Part shown: positions 15,281-24,822 of the stretch, in pieces
Layout: every line of letters starts with the position of its first letter
How positions within the stretch are numbered: position 1 is the stretch's first letter
Assembly (NCBI RefSeq): GCF_002105465.1
Contig: NZ_NCSQ01000165.1
Location: forward strand, 1-64,000
Origin: Aquidulcibacter paucihalophilus
Lineage (GTDB): Bacteria; Pseudomonadota; Alphaproteobacteria; Caulobacterales; Aquidulcibacteraceae
Length of the DNA stretch: 64,000 nt
Direction of reading: 5' to 3'
Made by a program: the position numbers and the translations under genes
Notes under the pieces: model-generated
Seen by the model: only the letters and a program-made list of their open reading frames with translations
What the model was told of the DNA's origin: nothing
Database searches by the model: none

Positions 15281-17857
15281 CTAGCGCTTGTAGCTCAGCT
15301 TCAGATAATAGAAGCCGCCGTTGAAGCCAGCAGGCGCGGTCGTTGCATATTCGGCCCCGAGGATGGTGGCATAGGGATTTTTGGTTGGGTAGCTGTCGGT
15401 CAGATTTTCAGCGCCCACAGTAAGCGAGATCGCATCGGTCAAGGAATAGGTGACTTCCGCATCAAAGGTCACTTGTGCGTCGCCGTCGATCGGCAAATCA
15501 AACGCATCCGCGTGGGCTTCATAGAACTCGCCGAAGTAGTTTAGGCGACCATTGAAGTTCCACTTACCAATGGAGTGGCTGAGGCCAATATTACCCCGGA
15601 ATTTCGGCAAGCCTTCTTCCATTTGGCGCAAGCCGGCATTGCCGTCTGATTCCAGACCAACCAGTTTTTCACCGCGCGTGACGTCGGTCTCTGTCCAGTT
15701 GGCTGCAAACGACAAATTGGTTTTGCCGCCAAACAGATCCAAGGGATAAGATGCCACAAAGTCGACGCCTTGGGTGGTCGTATCCACGCCATTGACGAAG
15801 AATTTGAAGGCTGTGAAATCGGGGGTATCGCCGCCCAGAGCCCGGATTGCAGCTTGCTCTGAAGCGGTCAAAGCGTTGAACTGCGCTTGGGTCAAAGACT
15901 TAGTTGGCGCGCTCAAGCGGATACGATCCTCCATCTCGATGTTGAAGAAGTCGAGGGTGGCTTTGAGCTTGCCAATTTCAAGACCAGCCCCAATCGAGAA
16001 GTTCTTGGAAGTTTCTGGCTTCAAGGGCTGACCACCGAGCAATTTTCCCAGAACCGAAGTTGGTGGGATTGTGCCGGTATTCTGCAGGCTTTGAACGCCC
16101 CCCGAGCTAACCAGCGACGTGGTGGTGTTGATGATGTTAGCTTGACCCGGGGTTGGCGCACGGAAACCGGTCGAATAGGTTGACCGAAGTGTCAAGGCGT
16201 CTGTGGCCCGCATCAGACCCGACAATTTGTAATTGGTCGTGGTACCGAAGTCTTCAAAGTCTTCGCTGCGCACGGCTGCACCCAAAGTCACCTTTTCAGT
16301 TACATCGGCTTCAAGGTCGACATAGACCGCAACATTGGAGCGATTCCACCGGCCTGCCGTGGAAGGGTTGAAGCCTTGGAAGCCGTTGGAGCCCAGACCA
16401 AAGCCTTGGCTGGCTAAAGGCCCGCGTTCCCATGAGGCTTGATCGCCTGCCTTCAACTCGAAGGATTCATTGCGCCATTCAAAACCACCCGCAATGTTCA
16501 AGGGCGATGCGAAAGATGCCACTGGCATGGCGTAAGCCAAGTCAATATTGAAGGTTTTTTCCAACTGGGTCTGCCCCCCTGGTCGGAAACTGGTTGGCGT
16601 ATTGGGACCCAAGGACGGGTTGATCGTGTTGCGAATATTGAAGTCAATATCGCTCATGCCAACACCGAAGCTGATGTCATAATCAATGCCCTTGAACTTG
16701 CCCTTTGTGCCAAGGTAGCCGGCAAGGTCGGTCAACTCACCGCCGAAGCGCGGGGTAAAGCCACCGGGTAGCAATTCAACAAAGGCAAAGCAGTTTGGAT
16801 CGGCTTTCAGGGCGGCAAGTCCTGCCGTCCCCGGTGCGACAGCCGCACATGGGGTTGTCCCCGGTGTAAGGTCACCGACCAGCCAAGTCGTCCCGCCATC
16901 GTTGGAATAGACACCACCACGGGTGTTCGGGTTACGATAATAGAAACCGCCTTCGGTTTCTTTTTTGCCGTAATTGCCGAAAGCATAGAAGGATTGGGTT
17001 TCACTGGCTTCGATGCCTGCGTTCAAGAATGCTTTAAATTCGCTCTTGATTTCAGGTGAACCCCAAGTTTGCACGGGAGAAGCAGAAACATTTGTGTTGC
17101 CAGCAGCGCGCAGTGCCGCAGCATCACCGCGTTGGACCGAGCGGCTGGTTTCACCGGCCTCCCGATACTCCAGCGTCAGGTTTGCAAAGCCAGCATCGGT
17201 CAGCGGCACGCCGAAATTGCCGGCGATTTGATAGGTTGTGCCGTCGCCCTCATAGAATTGGCCATATTTGGCTTCTACTTCAAAGGAATCTGTGTCGTCG
17301 CGCAGGCGGAAATTCATGACGCCAGCAATGGCATCGGAACCATATTGAGCGGCTGCGCCATCGCGCAGGACTTGGACTTGCTTCAAGCCGATTGACGGGA
17401 AGATTGAGATGTCCGGCCCCTGGGCACCGTCTGAAATACCGCCGCCGAGGAAGGCTACGACTGCCGAGCGATGACGGCGCTTGCCATTGATCAAGACCAG
17501 AGTGTGATCTGGTGCCAAACCGCGCAGGTTGGCTGGACGCACGATTGAAGCGGCGTCGCTGATCGATTGGGTGTTCACATTGAACGAGGGCACAACATTG
17601 CGGATCATGTTGGCGACGTCGGTATCACCTTGGGCTGCAATTTCAGCGCCGCTAATAATATCGACAGGTGCTGGTGTGTCTGCGGTTGATCGGACGGCGC
17701 GACGACTGCCAGTCACAATGATCACTTCTTCCGCTGGCGCATCGGCTGCTGCCGGTGCAGCTTGGGCCAGAGCGAATTGGGGAGCCGCTACGATCAGAGC
17801 AGAGGCAACCGATAGGGCCAACATGCTTGCGCCGCTCAATTTCGTCGTTTTCTTCAT
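15281..17857 (-). CDS. TonB-dependent outer membrane receptor
   Basis: An 858-residue outer membrane transporter. Residues 1-32 are a signal peptide ending ALAQA. A TonB-box-like segment (EEVIIVTGSRR) is followed by the plug domain (VDIISGAEIAAQGDTDVANM, LRGLAPDHTLVLINGKRRH, VQVLRDGAAAQYGSDAIAGV) and then a long beta-barrel with many aromatic alternating strands. The last strand ends YYLKLSYKR, without the usual terminal Phe. The substrate cannot be read from the sequence. It resembles the receptor at 38962-41487 across plug and barrel (LRGLAPD-TLVL-NGKRRH in both), so the two are paralogues. It is a single-gene unit with its own terminator. Confidence 0.93.
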   Translation of the reverse strand: MKKTTKLSGASMLALSVASALIVAAPQFALAQAAPAAADAPAEEVIIVTGSRRAVRSTADTPAPVDIISGAEIAAQGDTDVANMIRNVVPSFNVNTQSISDAASIVRPANLRGLAPDHTLVLINGKRRHRSAVVAFLGGGISDGAQGPDISIFPSIGLKQVQVLRDGAAAQYGSDAIAGVMNFRLRDDTDSFEVEAKYGQFYEGDGTTYQIAGNFGVPLTDAGFANLTLEYREAGETSRSVQRGDAAALRAAGNTNVSASPVQTWGSPEIKSEFKAFLNAGIEASETQSFYAFGNYGKKETEGGFYYRNPNTRGGVYSNDGGTTWLVGDLTPGTTPCAAVAPGTAGLAALKADPNCFAFVELLPGGFTPRFGGELTDLAGYLGTKGKFKGIDYDISFGVGMSDIDFNIRNTINPSLGPNTPTSFRPGGQTQLEKTFNIDLAYAMPVASFASPLNIAGGFEWRNESFELKAGDQASWERGPLASQGFGLGSNGFQGFNPSTAGRWNRSNVAVYVDLEADVTEKVTLGAAVRSEDFEDFGTTTNYKLSGLMRATDALTLRSTYSTGFRAPTPGQANIINTTTSLVSSGGVQSLQNTGTIPPTSVLGKLLGGQPLKPETSKNFSIGAGLEIGKLKATLDFFNIEMEDRIRLSAPTKSLTQAQFNALTASEQAAIRALGGDTPDFTAFKFFVNGVDTTTQGVDFVASYPLDLFGGKTNLSFAANWTETDVTRGEKLVGLESDGNAGLRQMEEGLPKFRGNIGLSHSIGKWNFNGRLNYFGEFYEAHADAFDLPIDGDAQVTFDAEVTYSLTDAISLTVGAENLTDSYPTKNPYATILGAEYATTAPAGFNGGFYYLKLSYKR

Positions 17858-18095
17858 GGATGATTTATCCTTAATTGTGACTGCTCGAAGTCAGTTTTGT
17901 AAACAATCTGACATTTCGTGGTTAGCTCACAAATTTGTTATGACAAGTCGCGCGCCATCCAAATTCCCGAAAATTCGCACGAGATACGCGTTAGGCGCGA
18001 CATTGAGTCCAACTTGTTGCAGAACAGTCACAAATTCGTGAGGTCTATGCCGCATGGTTGTGCAATCGATTGGGGAGGGCTCGGCCTACCATAGT

Positions 18096-21000
18096 TTATT
18101 CCGCCGAAATGAGGGCCTCGGCGCGACTCAAATCAACACTCACCAATTGAGAGACACCGCGCTCCGCCATGGTCACACCAAATAGCCGGTCCATGCGGGC
18201 CATGGTGATGGGGTGGTGGGTGATAACGATGAAGCGGGTCTCGGTGCGCTGGCGCATTTCATTCAGCAAACGGCAGTAGCGATCGACGTTTGAGTCATCC
18301 AATGGCGCATCAACTTCGTCGAGCACACAAATGGGCGCGGGATTGGATAGGAACACCGCAAAAATCAAGGCTGAAGCGGTCAGCGCTTGTTCGCCACCAC
18401 TCATCAAGGTCAGGCTTTGGAGCTTTTTTCCGGGCGGGCAGGCATAGACTTCAAGTCCGCCGCCTAAGGGGTCATCACTCTCGGTAAGGCGCAGTTCAGC
18501 TGTGCCACCGTCGAACAAGGCTTCAAACAAAACACGGAAATGACCATGCACTGTGTCAAAGGCTGCAAGGAGACGCTCTTTGCCTTCCTCATTGATTTGA
18601 TCAACGCCTCCACGAAGCTTGGCAATGGCTGAGGTCAGGTCATCCTTATCGGCGACCAGAGCGGCAAGGCGAGCTTCCTGTTCGGCCACTTCTTCATCGG
18701 CACGCAAATTGACCCCGCCTATGGCCTCGCGGTCATAAAGTAGTTTCGCAAGTCTTTGCTCGGTTGCTTGAATTGTGGTTTGGTCAAAGACTTCCCCCAT
18801 GGCAGCGCGCGCTCGACGCTCACAATCGGCTGGATCGAGTTGTAAAGCGCGGCGGATCTCATCGCTCAATTCTTGGAGGCGCTCGCTAGCGGCTTCGGTG
18901 CGGATGGCAGCAGCCGCGCGCGCTTCGCGCGCTGCAGACAAGGCTTGGCTCGCCAAGCGGTCTTGCTCGCGCAGGCTACGTATATTGACTTCGGTTTGGC
19001 TGAGCGCATCATCAGCCTTGGCTTTCCGGGCTTGGGCGGCGGGGACCTGGCTTAACAGTTCGCGCTGGCGCTTTTCGATCTCACGTGGGGCATCACTGGC
19101 TGCTTGCTTGCGCGCCATCGCTTTGGCGTTCTCTTGGTCTAATTCCGTCAAGCGGCTTTCAGCCGCCTTGAGGCGGGTCTGCCACGATGCCAAATCCCGT
19201 TTCAGACTGGTTTCTTGGCTATCGCGGGCCCCAGCGCGCGATAGGATTTGGTTCAAGCTCGCTTGGGCTTGATTGGCCGCCGCGCGCGCCAGTTGGGCCT
19301 GTTGTTGTACGCGGGTAAGCTGGCTTGTGTCCTCTTCCGGCGGCAGAGCGGCCAAAAGCTCGGCAGCAACATCAACCAGCAGTCGGGCTTGGTTTTGTTC
19401 CTCCGCGGCTGCAGCGGCGCTGACCTCGGCTTGCTCACAGCTGGCGCGCGCACGGGCAAAATCGGCTTCGAGACGCGCAATTCGGTCTCGCGCACCGGCC
19501 ACTGCCGCAAAGGCGCGTGGGGCCTCAGCGCGTGCATGGCGGGCCTGGGCCCGCTTCTGATCGGCTTTCGCACGGGATTCGGCTGCGGTTTTGGCCAGCG
19601 TTTGGGCGGTTTCTTGCGCGGCTGGCACTTGTGCCTGCAAAGCCTCAAGGCGGGTTCTTTGTTCCAGTTCAGCCGCCGTCGACGACACGGCATCCTTGCG
19701 GCGCACAAACCCATCCCAACGTCGCATGTCCCCCTCGCGGGTGACAAGGCGAGCACCTGTAGGTAAATCGGTGCAGTGATCAAACAAAGTGCTGTCAACC
19801 AAGCCGATCCCCAATAGACGCGCCTCTAATTGCGCCGGGAAATGTGTGACAAACGCTATTAGCGGGCTTACACCCTCTGGCCATTCAAATGCGCGCGCCT
19901 CTTGCCCAGTCCAAGCGGCCGGGGCTTTAGCATCGAGCGCTGCTTGCAATTCATCGCCAAAGGCTGCCGCAACAGCTCGTTCGTACCCCGCTTGCGGACG
20001 TATGCTATCTAGCACCTTAGCCCAAGAGCCAGTGGCCGGCTTTTTCGTCATGGCTTCGAGTGCCTTTAGCTCGGAATTCAGGCGGTCGAGCTGATTTTGG
20101 GCTTGGCGGGCTGCTTCGCGGGCTTCGCTTTCTTGAGCGGCGGCCTCTTCGGCTTCCTTTTCACTCTGATCGGCACGCTCGGCGGCCGCGGTTGCTGCAT
20201 CGGTTATTGCCTCAGCTTCTTTCCGAGCAATTTGCAGCACATCGTCATTCGGCAAGGCCTGCTTGAGGCGAGCCACCTCGGCTTGGATGCGCGCGACAGC
20301 TTCTTCCCGACGCCGTAATTGCGCCTTTGCATCTTCATAAGCCCGCATCTGGGCATTGCGCTCGGCAACGGCGGCTGCACGTTCTGAAATTGCCGCCGTC
20401 AAGGCCGCTTCGGCTGCTTCGCGTCGCTCGTTTTCGCGCGTGGTGATTGCTCTGGCTTCTTCGATTTCGCCATCAAGGGCGCTGCGATCGGGCAGATTAG
20501 CTAAAGCCTCTGTGGTTTGTCGCAGATTTTGCGTCGCATCTTCAAACAGGGTTTGCTCGCGCGCTTTGTCATTGCGGATCCGCACCAGATCGGCTTCGGC
20601 CGATTGTTGGGCCTCACGAGCGCTTTGAAGATCGCGTTCACAGGCAATGCGTTGACCTTCCAATCGCCGCAAAATGGCTTCAGCAACGGCTTGTTCTTCG
20701 CGTAGCCCACCTAAACTTTCGTCGGAATTTTCGGCTGCCGCAGCCGCCTTATTCGCGGCCAAGGTGGCATCGGCCAACTCTTGCTCGGCTTTACGCTGAT
20801 TTTCCTGGGCTTGGGCCAGAACAGATTGGGCCTCTGTGTAACGCTGCGCGAATAGGAATGTTTCCAGCGTGCGGATTTCCTCGGCCACGGCGCGATATTT
20901 GGTTGCTTGACGGGCCTGCCGTCGCAGACCATTCAATTGATCCTGCATGGCTTGGATCACATCGTCCAACCGCTCGAGATTGGTTTGCGCACCTCGCAGC

Positions 21001-21548
21001 TTGAGTTCAGCTTCATGACGCCGCGTGTAAAGACCAGAAATACCGGCAGCCTCTTCCAAAATCCGACGACGGTTTTCCGGCTTGGCATTAATCAATTCAC
21101 TGACTTGATTTTGCCGCACCAAAGCCGGTGAATTTGCCCCAGTCGACGCGTCCGCAAACAAAAGTTGGACATCTCGGGCGCGGACTTCTTTGCCATTAAT
21201 CTTGAAGCTTGACCCGGCAGCGCGGCGGATTTTGCGTGACACTTCGAGAACGGGGTCTTGGTCAAACGGGGCGGGCGCGCGGCCCTCACGATTATCCAAG
21301 CTGATGACCACTTCGGCGATGTCTCGCGCGGGGCGCTTATCCGTGCCCGCGAAAATGACATCATCCATTTCCCCACCGCGCAACGCCCGCGCAGACGTTG
21401 CCCCCATGACCCAGCGCAGGGATTCGAGGATATTGGATTTGCCGCAGCCATTTGGTCCCACAATACCGGTAAGGCCAGGCTCAATCTTAAGATGGACCGG
21501 GTCGACAAAGGATTTGAACCCGACCACACGCAGGTCTGTCACCCTCAT
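18096..21548 (-). CDS. smc: chromosome segregation ATPase SMC
   Basis: A 1150-residue SMC protein that, with ScpA/ScpB, condenses and segregates the chromosome. The ATP-binding head has Walker A GPNGCGKS at residues 31-38 and, at the C-terminus, the signature LMSGGEQALTASALIFA and Walker B PICVLDEVDAPLDD. Two long Ala/Glu/Arg-rich coiled coils flank a hinge around residues 500-640 (AVAAAFGDELQAALDAK). The length is normal. It starts MRVTDLRVVGFKSF with the typical first strand; its ATG overlaps the stop of the upstream DsbA-like gene by four bases. The scp genes are not in the window. Confidence 0.97.
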   Translation of the reverse strand: MRVTDLRVVGFKSFVDPVHLKIEPGLTGIVGPNGCGKSNILESLRWVMGATSARALRGGEMDDVIFAGTDKRPARDIAEVVISLDNREGRAPAPFDQDPVLEVSRKIRRAAGSSFKINGKEVRARDVQLLFADASTGANSPALVRQNQVSELINAKPENRRRILEEAAGISGLYTRRHEAELKLRGAQTNLERLDDVIQAMQDQLNGLRRQARQATKYRAVAEEIRTLETFLFAQRYTEAQSVLAQAQENQRKAEQELADATLAANKAAAAAENSDESLGGLREEQAVAEAILRRLEGQRIACERDLQSAREAQQSAEADLVRIRNDKAREQTLFEDATQNLRQTTEALANLPDRSALDGEIEEARAITTRENERREAAEAALTAAISERAAAVAERNAQMRAYEDAKAQLRRREEAVARIQAEVARLKQALPNDDVLQIARKEAEAITDAATAAAERADQSEKEAEEAAAQESEAREAARQAQNQLDRLNSELKALEAMTKKPATGSWAKVLDSIRPQAGYERAVAAAFGDELQAALDAKAPAAWTGQEARAFEWPEGVSPLIAFVTHFPAQLEARLLGIGLVDSTLFDHCTDLPTGARLVTREGDMRRWDGFVRRKDAVSSTAAELEQRTRLEALQAQVPAAQETAQTLAKTAAESRAKADQKRAQARHARAEAPRAFAAVAGARDRIARLEADFARARASCEQAEVSAAAAAEEQNQARLLVDVAAELLAALPPEEDTSQLTRVQQQAQLARAAANQAQASLNQILSRAGARDSQETSLKRDLASWQTRLKAAESRLTELDQENAKAMARKQAASDAPREIEKRQRELLSQVPAAQARKAKADDALSQTEVNIRSLREQDRLASQALSAAREARAAAAIRTEAASERLQELSDEIRRALQLDPADCERRARAAMGEVFDQTTIQATEQRLAKLLYDREAIGGVNLRADEEVAEQEARLAALVADKDDLTSAIAKLRGGVDQINEEGKERLLAAFDTVHGHFRVLFEALFDGGTAELRLTESDDPLGGGLEVYACPPGKKLQSLTLMSGGEQALTASALIFAVFLSNPAPICVLDEVDAPLDDSNVDRYCRLLNEMRQRTETRFIVITHHPITMARMDRLFGVTMAERGVSQLVSVDLSRAEALISAE

Positions 21549-22336
21549 GGTTTTTTAGCCTTAGGCTTTGGTTTGGCCTTGGTCTTGGTGGGGGTGGCAC
21601 GTGGGGCCGGTGGCAAGGCTGCTAGCGCGGCATCTAATGCCCGAGCGATGCTTTGAGCATCATAGGGGGGTGGAAGCAGGGTGGTTCCCCGGGCGGTTTG
21701 GATGAAGAAAGTGGGCGTCCCTGTGACGCCCAAATCTTCACCTGTGACAGATTGCTGGTTGACCGCTTCGGCGTGGGATTGGGTGCGTAAGCACACATCA
21801 GCCTGGGCGGTGCTCATCCCACTAGACTGGGTAAAAATCCGATAGACTGCGTCCTTTGCACCCTTTCCTTGTTGGGCCGCTTCGAAGATTACGCTTTGTT
21901 GTTGAAAGAATGCGTCTAGGACCTTGTGATAGGCTTGGGGTCCGGCGCAGCGCGCCAGACTATGCATGGGATAGGCGAGGCCCATGGGCGGGGTTGGAAA
22001 AGCGCGAAAAACATAGCGCACCCGTCCGGGCGTGATATGGCTGGCTTTCAGGCTTGGCAAAACATTGTTGTTGAAATCCGCACAATGAGAGCAGGTTAGG
22101 CTGCCATATTCAATCAAAGTCACTCTGGCGCGCTCTGACCCCAATGGCCAATCGGGAACTGGGGTCGGCGCAGATTGCGTGTTGGCTTGTATGGGTGCAG
22201 CCTTTGGTTTTTCGGTCGCAAAGGCAAACCCATTGCCAAACGTCAGCCCAATTATGGCGGCAATCCAGCAAGCAGCCGCCCGTGCCGGCCAGTATGTGGC
22301 GCGATCACTCTTCAGCAACGGGCGGCGATGACGCAA
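21545..22336 (-). CDS. DsbA-like thioredoxin-fold thiol oxidoreductase, TTG start
   Basis: A 263-residue exported protein with a thioredoxin/DsbA fold. A hydrophobic segment at residues 20-40 serves as signal anchor or signal peptide. The active site CSHC is at residues 82-85 (IEYGSLTCSHCADF), and cis-Pro lies in GVTGTPTFFIQT. The C-terminus is a basic Lys/Pro tail (TPTKTKAKPKPKAKK). The reading frame begins with TTG at 22336, about ten bases after AAGG. It lies 12 bases after the similar lipoprotein gene and overlaps smc by four bases, so all three are cotranscribed. It may act in periplasmic disulfide formation. Confidence 0.85.
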   Translation of the reverse strand: MRHRRPLLKSDRATYWPARAAACWIAAIIGLTFGNGFAFATEKPKAAPIQANTQSAPTPVPDWPLGSERARVTLIEYGSLTCSHCADFNNNVLPSLKASHITPGRVRYVFRAFPTPPMGLAYPMHSLARCAGPQAYHKVLDAFFQQQSVIFEAAQQGKGAKDAVYRIFTQSSGMSTAQADVCLRTQSHAEAVNQQSVTGEDLGVTGTPTFFIQTARGTTLLPPPYDAQSIARALDAALAALPPAPRATPTKTKAKPKPKAKKP

Positions 22337-22348
22337 GGCTATGCGACC

Positions 22349-23029
22349 TTATTTTGCCTTGGCCAAAGCCGCGTCGAGGGCCTTGGTAACATCATCAACT
22401 GTCATTTCACGTGTGGCGGGACCTTCGAATTTTTCACCATTGATAAAGATGGTTGGCGTGCCCTGCACGCCGGCTTTGACGCCGCCTTCGCGAATATCGA
22501 CCAGATCTTTCAGGATGTCCTGATTGGCCATGCATGCATCATATTTGGCCTTATCCATCCCAGCAGACACGGCGATATTCAACAGCGCTTGCTCCGCCCC
22601 GGTCGGTCCTTGGGCTTGGGCAAAAATTTCGCGCTGGCCACGCATCAATGCGTCAATGATTTGATCGCGCTTTTCCCCACCGGCACAGCGCGCTAGCAAA
22701 TGACCTGCGGTGGCAAGTTGCACTGGCTCGGTCGGAAACTCGCGGAAAACATAACGCACTTTACCGGTGCTGATGTATTTTTCCTTGATGGTTGGCAGAA
22801 CTTGGGTGTGGAAGTTTGCACAATGGGGGCAGGTGACGGATGCATATTCAATCATCACCACTTTCGCATCTTTTGAGCCGACCGGAAAATCGGTGGCATT
22901 TTCAAGGGCACTACCCGGTGCCCCGCCCGATGCGCCACCGCCACCTGGGCTACAGGCGCTCAAAACTAAAGCCGTTGCGATGACGGCCGTTTTGGCAACA
23001 AATCCAATGCTGGGGAATTGAAAGGACAT
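22349..23029 (-). CDS. DsbA-family thiol oxidoreductase, predicted lipoprotein
   Basis: A 226-residue lipoprotein: signal sequence with lipobox LSAC, lipidated Cys26, then a Gly/Ser linker. The thioredoxin-fold domain has the active site CPHC at residues 67-70 (IEYASVTCPHCANFH) and the cis-Pro in GVQGTPTIFINGEKF. It belongs to the same family as the neighbouring 263-residue protein and the two look like a tandem duplication with different anchoring. Thiol exchange in the periplasm is the inferred role. The CPHC centre is that of classic DsbA, so it is probably an oxidase. Confidence 0.9.
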   Translation of the reverse strand: MSFQFPSIGFVAKTAVIATALVLSACSPGGGGASGGAPGSALENATDFPVGSKDAKVVMIEYASVTCPHCANFHTQVLPTIKEKYISTGKVRYVFREFPTEPVQLATAGHLLARCAGGEKRDQIIDALMRGQREIFAQAQGPTGAEQALLNIAVSAGMDKAKYDACMANQDILKDLVDIREGGVKAGVQGTPTIFINGEKFEGPATREMTVDDVTKALDAALAKAK

Positions 23030-23112
23030 CTGGTCACTCCTCTTGTGCCTGCTTCCTAGGGAGTCGAGGCCGGTTTGTCATCTTGGTTGCCTCTATCCGG
23101 CAAAATCATCAG

Positions 23113-23655
23113 TTAGTCGATAGATGCGGTGGCTTCGGCCAACCGTGTCAAGGCTGCTTTCAAGCTTGGTTGCGTCACCTGTTCAAGCTGTTCATCCAGT
23201 TTTCGCTGCTCACTGGCGTTCAATTTTCGGTTTGTGGTTTTGGCAGGGGCTTTAGTTGCTTGTTTCAGAGGCGCGCGAACCAGGGAGAGTTTCTTGATTT
23301 TGCCGGCCCCTGCCAAGCGGACGAGGCCGACAATTTCTGTTGACCGCATGGAGAGGAGGGGGGCTGCCGCGGCAACGACTTTTAGGACGAGGGTTTCACC
23401 TTTGATCTGATCGGGTTGGCAAATGGTCGCAATCTTGTCGCCCACAATTTCGGCCCACCGCCCTTGTAGCTCACGGACGGTCATGCCAGCCTTGCGCTGA
23501 TCGGGTGGAACCAAATTCGCAATCAGGCGCGCAACAGGGGGGGGACCTGCCCAAACAGGTTTGCCGCGACGCTGGGATAGCCAAGCCGTCGCTGCGACTT
23601 CCAACTGTGCGTCAAAGCCATTTTGTTCGCTGTCAGATGAAGGAATTTCCGCCAT
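23113..23655 (-). CDS. DciA-like protein (DUF721)
   Basis: A 180-residue protein of the DUF721 family, whose studied member DciA loads the replicative helicase DnaB in bacteria without DnaC. The conserved core is seen in LVPPDQRKAGMTVRELQGRWAEIVGDKIA followed by PDQIKGETLVLKVVAAAAP and the LL-MR-EI segment, the KH-like fold of the family. The N-terminal 45 residues (TAWLSQRRGKPVW) and the Lys-rich C-terminus are variable. It is the first gene of the DUF721-dsbA-dsbA-smc group and diverges from mutY, an arrangement typical of alphaproteobacteria. Confidence 0.85.
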   Translation of the reverse strand: MAEIPSSDSEQNGFDAQLEVAATAWLSQRRGKPVWAGPPPVARLIANLVPPDQRKAGMTVRELQGRWAEIVGDKIATICQPDQIKGETLVLKVVAAAAPLLSMRSTEIVGLVRLAGAGKIKKLSLVRAPLKQATKAPAKTTNRKLNASEQRKLDEQLEQVTQPSLKAALTRLAEATASID

Positions 23656-23732
23656 CCCGCCTGCTTAACCTATTCAGTGCCGATCTGCGAGGCCTTGATG
23701 TAATTGGCGGACAAAACGGGTAGGGACGGGGT

Positions 23733-24818
23733 ATGCCCGCAACGACGCCCGCTTTGCTTTCCGACCTCAGAGACCACTTGTTGGCTTGGTATGATGTCCA
23801 TGCCCGGCCTTTGCCTTGGCGGATACCGCCATTGGAGGGACGCGCCGGGCGACGTCCAGATCCCTATCATATTTGGCTGTCGGAAATCATGTTGCAGCAA
23901 ACTGGCGTTGTGACGGTAAAGCCCTATTTTGCCGCGTTTTTAGCGCGCTTCCCGACCATTCAGGACTTGGCCGAAGCCCACTTAGACGAGGTTTTGGGCC
24001 TGTGGGCCGGTCTTGGTTATTATGCGCGTGCGCGCAATCTGCATGAAGGGGCTAAGGCCATAGCCGCTTTGGGTGGGTTTCCAACGACGCAGACAGGCCT
24101 CCTCTCGATTAAGGGTATCGGCCCCTATACAGCTGCTGCGATTGCCGCCATTGCTTTTGACCAGCCGCACGTCCCCGTTGACGGCAATATTGAACGCGTC
24201 TTGTCGCGGCTGTGGCTAATCGAGGCCGCTTTGCCTGTGGCCAAGCCTGTTTTTCGCGAGGCCGCATCCCGGTTTGAACATTCCCATAGGCCCGGCGATT
24301 TTGCGCAAGCCATGATGGACCTTGGGGCCACAATTTGCACCCCGCGTAACCCTGCTTGCTCTGTGTGTCCGTGGTCCAAAAGCTGCGCAGCCTTGGCTAA
24401 GGGGTGTGCGAGTGACTATCCAAAGAAGCAGGCAAAAAAGGCCAAGCCGGTGCGCTACGGGGTCGCTTTTGTTGTGTTGGACCCTGAAGGCGTTTGGGTG
24501 CGTCGTCGGCCACATGAAGGCCTTTTGGGTGGGATGCTGGAAGTGCCAAATCTGGCCTGGCAAGAGGTGCCCTACGCGCCTTCAGAATGCATGCGTGAGG
24601 GCGTGGTTCAAAACGCCGATTGGGTTGCTTGTGAACCAGTGCGTCATGTCTTCACGCATTTTGAGCTTCGCATGCAGGTGTTTTCCGTTCGGCTGGACGA
24701 GGTTGTGACGCCAGACCTCTATCATCATGTCGCGCCCCAAGCCTTAGCGCAGGCTGCCCTACCTAGCTTGATGCGCAAAATCATTGCATCGGGTCAAGCA
24801 GGCCTAAGGACGAAGTGA
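23733..24818 (+). CDS. mutY: A/G-specific adenine glycosylase MutY
   Basis: A 361-residue base-excision repair enzyme that removes adenine mispaired with 8-oxoguanine. The catalytic Glu is in WLSEIMLQQTGV, the helix-hairpin-helix is LLSIKGIGPYTAAAIAAIAF, the catalytic Asp is in VPVDGNIERVLSR, and the iron-sulfur cluster has the full C-X6-C-X2-C-X5-C spacing in CTPRNPACSVCPWSKSC. A C-terminal NUDIX-like domain that reads 8-oxoG follows (LLGGMLEVPNLAWQE). It is divergent from the DUF721 gene and convergent with the histidine kinase gene. Confidence 0.97.
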   Translation: MPATTPALLSDLRDHLLAWYDVHARPLPWRIPPLEGRAGRRPDPYHIWLSEIMLQQTGVVTVKPYFAAFLARFPTIQDLAEAHLDEVLGLWAGLGYYARARNLHEGAKAIAALGGFPTTQTGLLSIKGIGPYTAAAIAAIAFDQPHVPVDGNIERVLSRLWLIEAALPVAKPVFREAASRFEHSHRPGDFAQAMMDLGATICTPRNPACSVCPWSKSCAALAKGCASDYPKKQAKKAKPVRYGVAFVVLDPEGVWVRRRPHEGLLGGMLEVPNLAWQEVPYAPSECMREGVVQNADWVACEPVRHVFTHFELRMQVFSVRLDEVVTPDLYHHVAPQALAQAALPSLMRKIIASGQAGLRTK

Positions 24819-24822
24819 GTGC

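Noticed and set aside
18096-21548. Long open frames opposite smc, for example 18775-19272 and 19248-19766
   Set aside because: They are shadow frames of a G/C-rich coiled-coil gene, full of Ala/Arg/Ser runs, with no independent ribosome sites.
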